DNA of 64,000 nucleotides. It comes from Antedon mediterranea. Taxonomy: Eukaryota; Echinodermata; Crinoidea; Comatulida; Antedonidae. The position numbers and the translations under genes were made by a program. This document shows, one piece after another, positions 48,400 to 60,300 of the stretch. Numbering within the stretch: the stretch's first letter is position 1; each line of letters begins with the position of its first letter. The stretch spans positions 5,709,001 through 5,773,000 of the forward strand of contig NC_092673.1 of assembly GCF_964355755.1 (NCBI RefSeq), written 5' to 3'. Below the pieces are notes generated by a model. That model was not told where the DNA came from. It ran no database searches and saw only the letters and a list, made by a program, of their open reading frames with translations.

Positions 48400-49300
48400 A
48401 TATAACTAGAGGTCAAAGGGTTATTGACCTTTTACAAAAAATCATTTTTTCCTTAAAAAAATGATTAACTGCAATATCGTATGCCATAATTGTGGATGCA
48501 TTTTAATCAAAATTGTGTTTTTTCTGTACCTATCAATATATAAAATAGGAAACATGATGTTAACTAGAAGAATTTTAAAAGTAATGATGTACTATTCTTA
48601 TTGAAATTGATTCTTGATCAAATGTAATGTAAACAATTTTGGGGTAGGGGGTAGCGTTTATGCCTATAATCTATTATTTTATAATCATATCTAAATAGCT
48701 TTAGTACCAATGTGTAGAGTATATATATCCTACTAATATACATTAAAAAAACAATTAATACAACAGTTATACGTAACTAGAGGTCAAAAGGTTATTGACC
48801 TTTTACAAAAACTCAAATTTTTCCTAACAAAATTATTAACATGCAATGTCTTATTCCATAATTGTCGATGCATTTGATGTAACTTGTGTTTTTTCTGTAC
48901 CTATCGTCATATGAATTAGGAAAAATGATGTTAAGTATTTTGAATTAATTATGCACTTATAATAAATAAATAAATAATAATAACAATAATAAAAATAATC
49001 CTATAATAATGATAAATTGTTATCAACAACAGGTAGTGTAGTAGTAGGTAACATTATTTTATGCCTGCCAATAACATCTAAATAACTACAAATGTGTATA
49101 ATATGTATTGCTTACTCTAAAAACTAATTGATACAACAGTTTTTATGTAACTATAGAGGTCATTGACCTTTTACGTAAAACTAAATTATGGTTATATATA
49201 TTTTATTTATATTTTGGTAGTATTTGGTGCAAATAATGTTTTTCCTGTACCTATTGCATCATCATGAAATAGGAAAAATAATGCTAGCTAGAAGAATGAT
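48400..49300. repeat. Three subterminal repeats of about 370 bp
   Basis: 'aactagaggtcaaagggtta' plus 'ttgaccttttac', then 'ccataattgt', 'ttttttctgtacctat' and 'ataggaaa..atgatgtta' recur near 48406, 48778 and 49150. Confidence 0.8.
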
Positions 49301-50110
49301 GACTGTCGCAGAGAACAGGACAATAGTCATCTTGTCAAATTTGCTGACGACACTGTCTTGCTGTCTCTCCTTCAAAATTCACAGGACGGTCATGTTCCGC
49401 ATTAGATTGTTTTATCCAATTTTGTGGAAACTAGTCTACTTGGAACCCAATGTGACCAAAACCAAGGACATGATTGTAGATTTTAGGAAGGAGAAAGGAC
49501 GCAGCCCTCTGGTATCCATCATAAATGACGAACCAGCGATATTGTTCATTCCTTTAAATACCTAGGTACTATATTTGAGGACAAGCTCAGCTGGGAATTA
49601 AATACAGAGGCATGAATAGTAAAGAAAGGACACCAGAGACTTTATCTGTTTAAGGAAGCTGAACCATTTTAATGTCGATAGATAAAGTAATTCTCAGGTT
49701 TTTTTTATAATTCCTTTATTAAGAACGTTTTAACTTTTTTCCTTTATATGCTGGTTTTTTAGTCTTAGGGTCAAAGAGAGAAACTCACTACAAAGAATTG
49801 TTAACTTAAGTTCTAAATTAATAGGTTGTCAACTTTGTAGCTTATCTTCCTTCTGTGACATGCAAACTCTAGAAAAAAGTAGAGCTATTCTAAAAAATGT
49901 TAACCATGCCTTGTTCAGTGATTTCGAGCTTATGCCTCATGGGTGTCGCTTTCGATGCATGTAGAACAAACCGGAAAAGATATTCGTTTTTGCCAGTTGC
50001 CATCCGACTCTTCTCGAACTTTGACTCTTGTTATATTGTACTGTGTATTGTGATATTTTTGTATATTTTGTAGGATCATTTTAATCCAGACCTTTTTATT
50101 TGAATTGCTC
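49300..50110 (+). pseudogene. Decayed LINE reverse transcriptase C-terminal fragment (Rex/L2-like)
   Basis: The plus-strand translation has LEPNVTKTKDMIVDFRKEK. After frameshifts come YLGTIFEDKLSWELNTEA, KKGHQRLYL, FFSLRVKERNSLQRIVNL and SSKLIGCQL. This order is typical of the region after the RT catalytic core in Rex1/L2-like elements. The catalytic core itself is missing, so it is non-functional. Confidence 0.7.
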
Positions 50111-50399
50111 CGTGTGGGATGATATTGTTTAATCCTTCAAATAGAAAAGGACTCACAACTTATATGTCATCAGTATCACTTTCTTGTTCGGGTATTAGTA
50201 CAGTGAAATGCCATTGCATTCACCACATGTAGTTCTAGCTAGTTACCCCTGAATGCTTCAAGGAGATACTCAGGTGCTGGCTTTAAGTCTGTGTGTAGAG
50301 AAACCATGTTTCCATCATCTGATCTTCCATCCCCAATCCTCAGTACACATATCAACCCCACTCCATTGCTAAAAGATAACTTGAACTTGAACATGATGT

Positions 50400-52000
50400 T
50401 AAGTACCTTGGTTGTGGTACGATTATGAAGTTGGCGATATGCGAGGTTGTACTTGTAGATGGGATGGAGTCAAAGGCATTCCACGTTTTCCAGGTCGTCC
50501 ATTGTACAGACACACTAAATCATTTTCTCTAGCAATCACAATGTCATCCTTTGTAGCTTGTTTGCATCTGAAGACTACAGCATAATGTAAGAAATAAGTG
50601 CAATGACAAGCTTTTTTTAGAGCCAATTCTGAAAACTCTGGATGTTGTGTCACCAGTATCGCATGAGCAAACAGAAGGTTATCACAGATGTCTCTCAAAA
50701 GTACTGTTTGAACCAGTTTGATAGTCCAGCATCTCAGTTCCAGTCTAAAGAATATCACAAGATGTTTTAAATGCTTGACTGCAGAGGAGCACTAGTAGAT
50801 CCGTGTCATCGGATAATGACAGATGTTTTCCTGTTTGCTGATTCAATGGTTTTTTGTACTATCCGAAAGAACATCTGCATCAGCAGTTGCATTCACTCAT
50901 TGCCATGTTGTTCAAATACTAGTTACGAAGATTTATAAATTGTTGTTTGTTACAGAAAGTGATCTAATTTTGTGGAACATGTCACTGGTAAAATGTACAG
51001 GGACACTACCACCTGACACGCCTTACCATGTGCGCCGTCTTTGGTGTATGAGCTGCTTTCATAATCATCAAAGACTATGATGGCAGAGCAATATTTTTTA
51101 CAGATCTCTACACTATTCCATGGAATGCTGTGCAGTAGAGCACTACCATCTAGAATGTAGGCCTACTGGACATCATTCAGTGATTTGGATGTGTTAGACT
51201 ATTCAGAAGAAGTTGTTTCCGCATAGCATCATGTTGGTTTATTAGCTGAAAGTATTGTAAGTTGGTAGTTTCAAAAAGTGCTGGTGGATAACAAAGTTCA
51301 TGTTCATGTTGTCACCTTGAGTCTCCTCTGGAACTGTAGGATCAATGCACACATATTTGCCTGTATGTACATATGACTTGATTACCAGGATCTTGAATAC
51401 ATTGCAAGACTTTCTGGCCAAAATATTCAATGCTTAATACCACATTGCTTATATTCCGAATCACCTGCAGTAACTCCCGTATCAATGGTATGAAGTCTCT
51501 GAGTCGTAACCAAATGTATTTTTCAATTGCCATTGTGTCCCTGACGTGTGGCCATAAGGTCTTATGTTGGCCGCTGCTGGAGTAACGCCCTGATACTATT
51601 GCAAGGCATTACATACATTTCAGCGCAGATTTGGTCTGGATGTACTCATTCCTATATCTCTTGCCAAACCTCTGGTTTTCTTTGAGGCTTCTCATAGAAA
51701 CCCTTTCAATCCAGTCCAGATGGTCCGAACGTCATACAACATGGAGGTCATTGTCAAACTGCTGTTGAACATCTTTGTATTTCTACTGGTTAAAAAATCG
51801 TTAAAATACTTATACAGTACATCCCAATATAAATACTGTAACCATGGCAACACAAATGCCATCTGGAAAAAATGGAATGTAGATCATCCAGAAGCAACAG
51901 GAACGGAGATGTCACTCATCTGCATCTTGAGCTGGTCATTAGTGTATCGCTTTGGACTGAAATGTTCACCCCAGGGTATCCCTGTGTGTATACCATTGTT
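50400..52000 (-). pseudogene. Decayed minus-strand coding region of uncertain family
   Basis: Broken open segments (about 51533-51342, 51430-51242, 51120-50990 and 50758-50423) read in one direction with shifts. They include IRELLQVIRNISNVVLSIEY, a stretch near 51180-51090 resembling 'LLH.IPW', 'IIVFDDYESSSYTKDGAH', and FCLLMRY or DNLLFAHAILVTQH. This order resembles a large uncharacterised invertebrate protein family with a PIN-like nuclease fold that often travels with repeats; that is recollection, not a search result. It may be cargo of, or encoded by, the 4.3-kb element. It has many stops and no intact ORF. Confidence 0.35.
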
Positions 52001-53329
52001 GATTACAGCTAAAACAACATTTTTTTGCCAAAATTGACACATTATGTTGTGTTTTTCCGCAAAAATGACATTCTAAATAACATCTTATGACTATAAGTTT
52101 GATATCACTGAATAGGAAATTTAAGAAGCTTTCGGATGACATAAATCAAACTTGTATATAATGTATTCAAATGGTTAAATATATGTATAATGGGGCATAT
52201 TAATTTTGAATTAAAATGACCTTTATTGACCTCTGACCCTTGACCCAATGCTTGGATTTTCGGTGACTTTTAGTATGTTGCTCTACACTTTATATGGAAT
52301 TCAAAAATACTTGCTTTGTTACTATTGCAATTTGTGGTGGGTATATCATTAGATTGACTGGAATATTATGCTACATTGCAATAGACACACTGCAGTCATG
52401 CAGAATGTGATTATTATTATTAATAGCAATCCTCAGTGGTAAAGTAGTTGGTAAAGAAGCAGTTTAAAAAACAAAAGTTTTATTTTATTAGGTACCATTT
52501 TTGTCTATTGGTGATGCTATTGGGACAAGGACGATTGTTAAATGCGATACTAGTCAATTGAGTGGAGATTTTATCATTGAGAATGTTGAAACACAGGGAG
52601 TCACAACAACATGTTCAGTCCGAGTAAAGAAAGGTATAAAAGAAACAAAAAGTGTTCTTGCAACAAACATACAAACATTCGAAAGCAAGCACCTGAAGAT
52701 TGAGGTATTCCTCATTATACAGCCTGTAGTGCATTCAAATGTGTCTATTTATCTTAAATATCTATTTTGCTCTTTGTTGCATCAAGCATATTTGCCTACG
52801 TGACATATAATCTTGTTTGTAGGTTGTAAACTTGTACTATAATTATGATTACCATTATCTTGATTATAGCTTTCCTCCTCATAAACTAAAAAATACTCTA
52901 AAGTCTAAAGTATGCTTACATAAGTTGTTATAGGACAGAAAGTTCTAGAAGACAAACTACGAACAGGTACTAAATAAAATGTTTACATTATTAGCAAAAA
53001 AGATAAACAATCTAATGTCAATAACAATAAATCAATAATCTTTCTTTTTGCAATTCGTATAGAAAAACATAAAAGGAAAAAATAGCCCGATAAAAGGTTA
53101 CAGCAAATGACAAAAGTTATAAATGTCTGTTGTGTATCTATATAACAAACATGCGTCATGATGTAGGCGTAGGCATATGAAGGCATATGAACATATTTAG
53201 GAAAGTTAATGAAAGAAAAGACAAATATATGTGTGTATTACTGTATTACATAGCCTATGTAGGCCTACAATAACATGATTGGTAAAAATGGCACCATGTG
53301 ACTAGGTTAGTTGCGTAACGACTATGAGC

Positions 53330-53475
53330 GCTAACTGGCTAAACCCAGGGGCCCATGAGCAATTCCCTAAAGAAAAAACAGGCAATAAAATACTTCAAGC
53401 TAAAAACGCCCGAGGTCTCCAGTGTTGGAGTGCCACCAGGGGCCTCGTCTCTGCGTTATGCCACTGGACTAGCTC
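53330..53475. repeat. Dispersed repeat shared with METTL13 intron 10
   Basis: 'ggctaaacccaggggcccat' to 'gcgttatgccactggac' parallels 44655-44765 ('aactaaaccctggggcccca' to 'cattacgctactggac'). It is either a SINE relic or part of the segmental duplication. Confidence 0.6.
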
Positions 53476-54079
53476 TACATGAATCAAAAACGTTAAAATT
53501 CCTTATAGGGAAGATATAACAATTACTGTAACTGTCTTTTTATGTTCATAAATTTTTCAGACATGCAATGAGGACAGGGATGCAGAAAAAAAGGGCACTT
53601 GAACCAAGGACATAAATTTTTTTTTTTTTTTATTAGGCAGGGGTGCAGCGTGCATTCACATTCTTTACGTAGGTATTTATAATTTTTAACATGGGTTTGT
53701 ACGTGATAAATATGACACACACAACCCGTTTGGTGTATTTTAGGCCACCACAGGTATAGGAAAATGTTGAGAATATGAACCCCTATTTGTTCTGAAATTG
53801 CACTCTCGAACTCAAAAATCTAGGTATGGTTACTTTGTTCAGAAAAATGTAGGTTTGTGTTATTTATATTATCTATGGATGGAGAAGAACTGACTGTAAA
53901 GATGGATTTGGGCTCAATGAAAAATAGCGTCGATCATTCACCAATACATAAACAATTCAACGCAGCCCAGGGTTTCTTCTTATTTAATATAGACCCCAAC
54001 TTCTCAATATTACGTTATATAGGGCGTAGGCTGGTTGCTGTCTGTGGGTGCGAAAATTGTAAATGTGGGATGATCTGTA

Positions 54080-54475
54080 AGAAAATGTTGAAAAATACAG
54101 TTGCTAGGTCCCGGAAATTGGGCTTATAAATTGATATATGAAATTGGACTTATTATACTTCGATGATATGAAACAAAATATATAAGTCTCCAAGACCAGC
54201 CCTTCTATCATGGTTGGGGCTGAGCTGAGAAAATTTAGAAAAATAGAGATGCTATTATGAAATTAAAAGTCTAAAGGAACAGCCCACCATGGTTGGGGTG
54301 GAACTAAGACAATTTTGAAATATAGAGTTGCTAGGTCCCAGAAATTGGACTTACTATACTTTGAAATATATAACAAAATATATGAGTCTCCAGAACCCGC
54401 CCTACCATGGTTAGGGATGAAAAAGAAAATTTGTAAAACAAGAGCTGCAGGTCTTCATAAATTGCACTTATAACT
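54080..54475. repeat. Tandem units of about 120 bp, three copies
   Basis: 'gttgctaggtcccggaaatt', 'gaaacaaaatatataagtct' and 'ccatggttggggctgagct' recur at about 54100, 54190-54330 and 54330-54440 with changes. Confidence 0.75.
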
Positions 54476-55940
54476 TGCCAGGCTTAGAGGACCTTTTTGC
54501 CTTTTAACAGAGCCCGTCTAACACGTAATACAGAAGTTTTTGTGAACAGAGACCATCTGCAGTGTTTCGAGGTTGCTGTTTTTGTAAGACCCTGTTGGCT
54601 AATATAACGGTTCAGACTGGAGCCACTTTAATACTATGAAATGTGATATTTCTCATGTGTAGATTGAACTAGAGAATTATCAAAATTGCTCAACATAGAT
54701 TTGGTATGGTACCTGATAAAAGACTGCAATTATTGGAAGGAGATGGTGTTAAATTTATAGAGGATAACTCAAAACAGGCAAGTGCATTATAAAAGTAAAA
54801 ACTTTAGTAAAGCATGTTATAAAGAAAATGAAATATCAATTAAAAACAAGAAAATATTTAAAACATTTTTTTATTGTAGTTTTGAATGCATATTTAGAGC
54901 AATTCTTGTATTTAATGTATTTGTATAAAAAAATGTATATAATAGTAAGTGCTGGGTATAAAATTGATAAATAGTAACTGTAGGCAGCCATAAACTAGAT
55001 AAAGCAGATTTAATGCAGTATTAAATTAATACACAACTTGCATTTAATCTTAAACATAGGATATTATATTGGTTTTCTATGAAATTAGTCCTTCTCTGAA
55101 GCTCCATCCAGTACTAACTTTCTCTCCTCTAGAAACAGATTTAACTACAGTACTTGACTTTTACAGATAATGTGTATGATGTCATCTGTTTTGATGTAAA
55201 TGCAAGTGAGGGTTCAATCGGGGGTTCAATCTGGCCACCTAAAGAATTTCTACAAACATCATTTCTACTAAAAGTTCAATCTCTTTTAAAACAGAAAGGT
55301 AAGTATTTGTTACTTCTTATGACCTGACCATCAATACAATTTTCAAAATTTGTATAGCATTTATAGTTGTTGATAAATAGTAAAGTCACAATTCACAGTT
55401 TATAATATTCAGGTTTTGTTGACAGTGAGATAATGAGAACATTATAAGAGCTTGACTGACAAAAGCATTTACCTTTACATCTATGGAAGGCAATTGCTGA
55501 TAAAACTTCCTAGTACATTGTTTGTATATTATTTTGATTAAAAACCTCAGATTATTATTAATGCATATGCAAGAGGTTGGGAAGTGAAGTGGGCCACTTG
55601 GTCTGAATTAAATAAAAATGTATTATTATGAAATAATTTATCCGGTTTTCTTTATTCCCAAGGTCTGTTTGCATTAAATTTTGGCTGTCGAGAGGATAAT
55701 CTAAAAGCATCATCATTAGCTACAATCAAAGAGGTCTTCCCAGCAATGATCATTAAACCTATTGAAGGAGAAGTGAACTGTGTTGTGTGTGCATCAAGTA
55801 ACATAGACCAACAAGTATGGCAGGAAAAACAAAGTGAAAACTTACCACCAACCATTGAACTACTTCAGAATAAAGTTAAAAAATTGAGCAGCGAAGAGTT
55901 TGATATTGCAGAAATGTTCTCAGAAATGCAAATACAATGA

Positions 55941-56679
55941 ATCGGGATTGTAGCATTAACATTTGGCAAATTTGCATGGAAAGCAGCACACCTGGTAATA
56001 ACAGAAAGATAAAGTTACGAGGATGGGGATAGAAGGAGCATCAGAAACCTTGATATGATTTTGGAAAGAACCATTTTTATTTATTTATTTCCATTAAAAT
56101 AACTTATCTGAAGTGGCAACTGTGATACTAAATACTAATTTTTCTATAAAATCATGTCAGCTTAGGTAAAAAAAAACCCTTATGTTTTATTTACGTTAAA
56201 AAAAATTGAATTAAATACCAGAATTTGTTTTACGAGTTGATCACTGCTGTAAAAATAAAAAATGACGTCATAGATAGAATGCCGCCTATCGACTCTATAC
56301 AATATTTTACAGACTTGTATTGCTAGTGTATAAATGCATTAACGAAGGAAAAGATTTTCCAAAATCAAAACTCTTTTAAACATACTCAAATTCTGACTAG
56401 AAGTGAATGATTACAGTTGTTGAGTTTTTTCTTTAATTCTTTACAATTTTTTTTTTTTTTTTTTTGCGCCTTTATTTTTGGGCCTCTTATGCCAAGATAA
56501 CTTTTTTTGGCCTAATCTCAAACTACACCAAAATATAGTTGCACAAGTGAACTTAAAACAATATCACATTTACTAATAAAAGAGTAATGATATTATAACA
56601 ATATCATCCATATCATCTCTATCAATGAATCTTCAAGGCACTGGCACTCATTACACTTTGCTACATATGATAACTTTAT
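55941..56679. other. Sequence after the METTL13 duplicate, no gene seen
   Basis: Similarity to the parental 3' flank fades by about 56100. A poly-T run lies at 56449-56465. The TTAA element seen after the parental gene is absent here. Confidence 0.55.
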
Positions 56680-57390
56680 CTATATATAAATTTACGTAAG
56701 GGCAAAATTCGGTAAATCGCGCCTTACTTCTAGAATTTTTACTCGATGGTATATAAAGTTGGTTCGTACCTTCGGTACTGATTTTAACCACCTGATGTAA
56801 CCCTGTTTACTAATTAAATTAAGTTAGATAATTAGTTATTGACGATTAAAACGAATTTAGGTTCAACGATTTGCCCCAAATAGGGGTGTTTTCCGATCGT
56901 GGTATACACTGTCTAATGGATGTCCATCTTGAAAAATACCCGCCACAAAAATGCGAGGAGGCTTCGCATTTTCCTATCTCCTCCTACGATAATTGTTTTT
57001 AATAGCTTTAATAATAGCTGAAAACTGGTTGAACAGCTAGAGTACAGCATCATAATGTTGAAGACAGGCCGATTTTCTTAAAAAAATACTATTTTGATAG
57101 ATTTAATATACGATTATACAAATGTATTGATTTGCGATGAATGGAACATCCCAATCTCTCAGTCTGCCAGAGTTTGGTTTAACACAAGTAGGTAAATTTA
57201 TGAGCTCTTGGTTTAACACATACGGTAGGTAAATATATAGGCCCTTTGAGAATAAACTTGCAATACTTTGACAATACTGTAAATACCTATTAACTATTTT
57301 TGGCCCGATTTTTGGTCCTCATTTGAATCGAACATTTCTTACTGTGAATGTTCGTACTGAAAGATGTAGTATAAAAATATATACAAACTA
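56680..57390. mobile_element. Repeat D, left half (second copy)
   Basis: It begins 'tctatatataaatttacgta' like 43405 and carries 'gatggtatataaagttggtt' and 'aaaatactattttgatagat'. It breaks off at about 57388, where the Helitron-like array starts. An extra segment is present at 56800-57060. Confidence 0.8.
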
Positions 57391-60300
57391 GAATTTAATT
57401 CGTCACTCTGACGAATTATAGGTGATCATTTTTATCATTTTAATGAAATTAAACATGCATGTACGTTAACATACGATCGTTAAAAGTTGATGTACGCCAT
57501 CCTATGACATGATGCTTACGCTTATAGTGCTGAGTTGTGCCTATTATATGCCACATTATGTACAGTATATACTGTATATCTATATACAGTGTAGCATAGG
57601 TGAAATTACGGGACACACATCATGTTCCAATTTTTTGATATGATGGAATTATCAAAATAAACTCAAAGATGACAATTTTGAAAGATAATGAATTGAGCAA
57701 ATAAATATAAGAATTGGAAGAAAATTTGGCACGTAGAAGCGCTGTACGCGCTCTTTGAAATTTGTATAACTTTTACGAAAAAGATGAAAATACTACTTTT
57801 TAACTTCAACTGGCCATATGTTAACGTCACAACATCCAATAGGCTTGATTTTTATATGAATTCATATCTACATTTCATCAGCTTTCATAATAAATTATAA
57901 TCATCAAGGTAAGCTTTAATTCTGAAGAGCTGTAAGATATTCAAATTTACGGTGAAGGTGAAATTACACGACCTATTTTAATCAAGTTTTTACGCGTGAT
58001 GACGTCATCAAAATAAAAGTAGTGGCAAGTCATAAGAAAGTCAATTAATTGAGCAATCACATACTGAAAATTGAGCGAAAACCGGGCACAAAGTAACAGA
58101 GATGCGTTTTATTAAATGTGAAAAAGAATGACAAAAGAGAAAAATAACTTAATTTTAAATTCAAGTGGCCATTTGATGACGTAAACAAATTTTGTACGTA
58201 AAATGTGTACATGAATTCATATCTAAAACTCAACGGCTTCCAGAAAAAGTTAAAAAAATTGGGGGTCATCGTGCATTCTGAAGAATTATTTTCATTTTAA
58301 AATTGCCTTATTTTTCACCATTTTCAACACTTTGATGCAATTAATTTGCGCATTTTGTCATTTTGAACCTGCACGTAAAGCGTTATTTTATATCGGAACT
58401 GACTCAAATTTGATGAATGTACTAAAGATGGTGAGTAGAATGCGATTTGTAAAAAAAATCGTATTTTTTACGCTTTTTAAGTATCGCGCGCGGAAAAATT
58501 TTTTTTTGCGCAGTAATTTTTTGAAACACGCAAATGGCCTAATTCATGCTCTAAATTGATCAAAACTGAATTTTGAGGTTTTTTAATTTTTAAAGCGCGA
58601 TTTCACGCGCATGATCCTACGTGTGCGTGCGTTTTTATTTGCTAATATTTTTACCCTTGACCTGAAGTTTACGTTTAGTGAATTACATTAATATGTGATA
58701 ATTAATTATGGAGATATGATTGATAATGTGTTTTCACAAAATGGCGTATAAATTACGTCACGGTTGAGTGATCACGCTGAAAAGCTTATTAGAACTAAGT
58801 TAAAGTATTTGAAAGACATTGTGAAATTTTGATAATCATTGACATTAAACTTTTTGAGATATCTGTTACACAAAATCTGTACAGAAAGTAATAAATAACT
58901 AGACATGTAACTCGTCACTTTGACGAGTTTGGTTATCCGCCGCGCAAGTGGTGCAACATTAACATTAAGGGGATAGGTTGAGGACAAAAGGAAGTGTTCA
59001 CGTTGGCATTATGACCTGAACTGAAGAATATGATATGTTGTTATTGCTGAATTTTATTATTTAAATTCATATATAGTATACACAGTCTAATCTGTATCCA
59101 TATCACATACAGTGTAGAATAGGTGAAATTACGGGACCCGCTATTTATTGCAATTTTTAACATGTTGACGGTTTTAAAATGAAACGCGAAGGTAGCAATT
59201 CCGAAAGTAAATTATCTCAGCAACAACGTATTAGCGTGTAGAAGAAATTTGAATACGTGAAATATTGATGCGCGCTCTTTTAAATGTAATGAATTATGAC
59301 GCAAAAGATGAAAATACGACCTTTTTTATTTAACTGGCCATATGATGACGTCACAACATCCGATTGGCAACATTTTAACATAATTTCGTATCTACAATCC
59401 AATAGCTTCCAGAAAAAGTTTTAATCGTGATTATCACATTTTATTCTTACGAGCTATAACAGATTAAAATTTACTGTAAAGATGAAATTGATGCCACACG
59501 TGATTTCAATTTTTAGGCATGATGACGTCATAAAAATTAAAATATTTTTCACTCATGCGAAAGATAGTTGATTGACCTAGACAATATCAAAATCGGGGTG
59601 AAAATGGAAAACGGATAAGTGGAGATGCGCTCTATTCAATGTGATGAGCTATGACGAAAGATACAAAAATCCTAAATTTTATATTCGCGTGGCCATACGA
59701 TGACGTCACAATGTCCGGTTAGCCATATTAATACCTGATCCGATATCTACAACTCATCTACTTCCAGAATATGCCATCCACAAAAAGTTGACCGTTTAGT
59801 TTAGAAATTACGACTGTTTAAAAAAAGGCATATTTTAAACGAATTTTTTAACCTTTTCATAAAAAACGCGCGCAAATTGTCCAATTCGACGTGCTCGTAT
59901 GACGTATCTTTAAGTCGAAATTGTTAAAAATTTGGTAAAATTACATGAAAAGGCTGGAAAAACATAAATCACGCGAAAAAAATACGTTTTCAATGCTACG
60001 TGCGCACCGCACACGTAAAAATGTGCGCACGCGTGGGAATTTTTTACATGCTTAAAACGACATGAAACGCGTAGAAAGTTGATTATAAATTAGTTTCGCG
60101 CATTTTGAAATTTTAAATGCGCGTGCGCGCGTAACTTTGTGTAAAACACGCAATTTTTTTTCAACAGAAAGTTAGCGCATGATATAAATTAAACTTTTGC
60201 AAAGTTTCAAGTTGAAATGTTATTTGGTTTTCGACATATGTTCAATACGAGAAAATCGTTAAATCGCGCGTACGTCACTTTGCGCAATTGTAAACATCAT

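Larger units (their letters stand above)
48077..52363. mobile_element. 4.3-kb inverted-repeat element inside the METTL13 duplicate
   Basis: The left end 'agtccagtcaatctagtgat' and the reverse complement of the right end 'ttccagtcaatctaatgata' match. The match continues through 'cccaccacaaattgcaatag' and 'aaaagtcaccgaaaat', so the terminal repeats are over 100 bp. It interrupts a remnant of the 94-bp satellite: 'gatgatccctta' ends at 48075 and 'attatgctacattgcaatag' resumes at 52365. The flanks give a probable TAT duplication. Inside are three subterminal repeats, a LINE relic and a decayed minus-strand coding region. The superfamily is not assigned. Confidence 0.8.
52492..55940 (+). pseudogene. 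Partial METTL13 duplicate (exons 8, 11, 12, 13)
   Basis: Exon 8-like 52492-52633 (net 36 bp shorter, two compensating shifts), exon 11-like 54663-54777, exon 12-like 55167-55298 and exon 13-like 55663-55940 are recognisable with flanking intron sequence. Exons 1-7 are absent. Exons 9 and 10 were not found; foreign sequence occupies their place. The exon 11 copy has lost a net 20 bp and reaches a stop ('caacatag') if read in frame; its donor is GC (54778). The exon 12 copy has a duplicated 'gggttcaatc'. The exon 13 copy differs from the parent at only six positions, five synonymous. A full methyltransferase cannot be made. Confidence 0.88.

Noticed and set aside
49224-49565. 113-codon ORF as a cellular gene
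   Set aside because: Its C-terminal half is a LINE reverse transcriptase fragment; the rest is subterminal repeat sequence.
53857-54129. 90-codon plus-strand ORF with several cysteines
   Set aside because: No recognisable domain, and it runs into the 120-bp tandem repeats; it fits chance in repetitive DNA.
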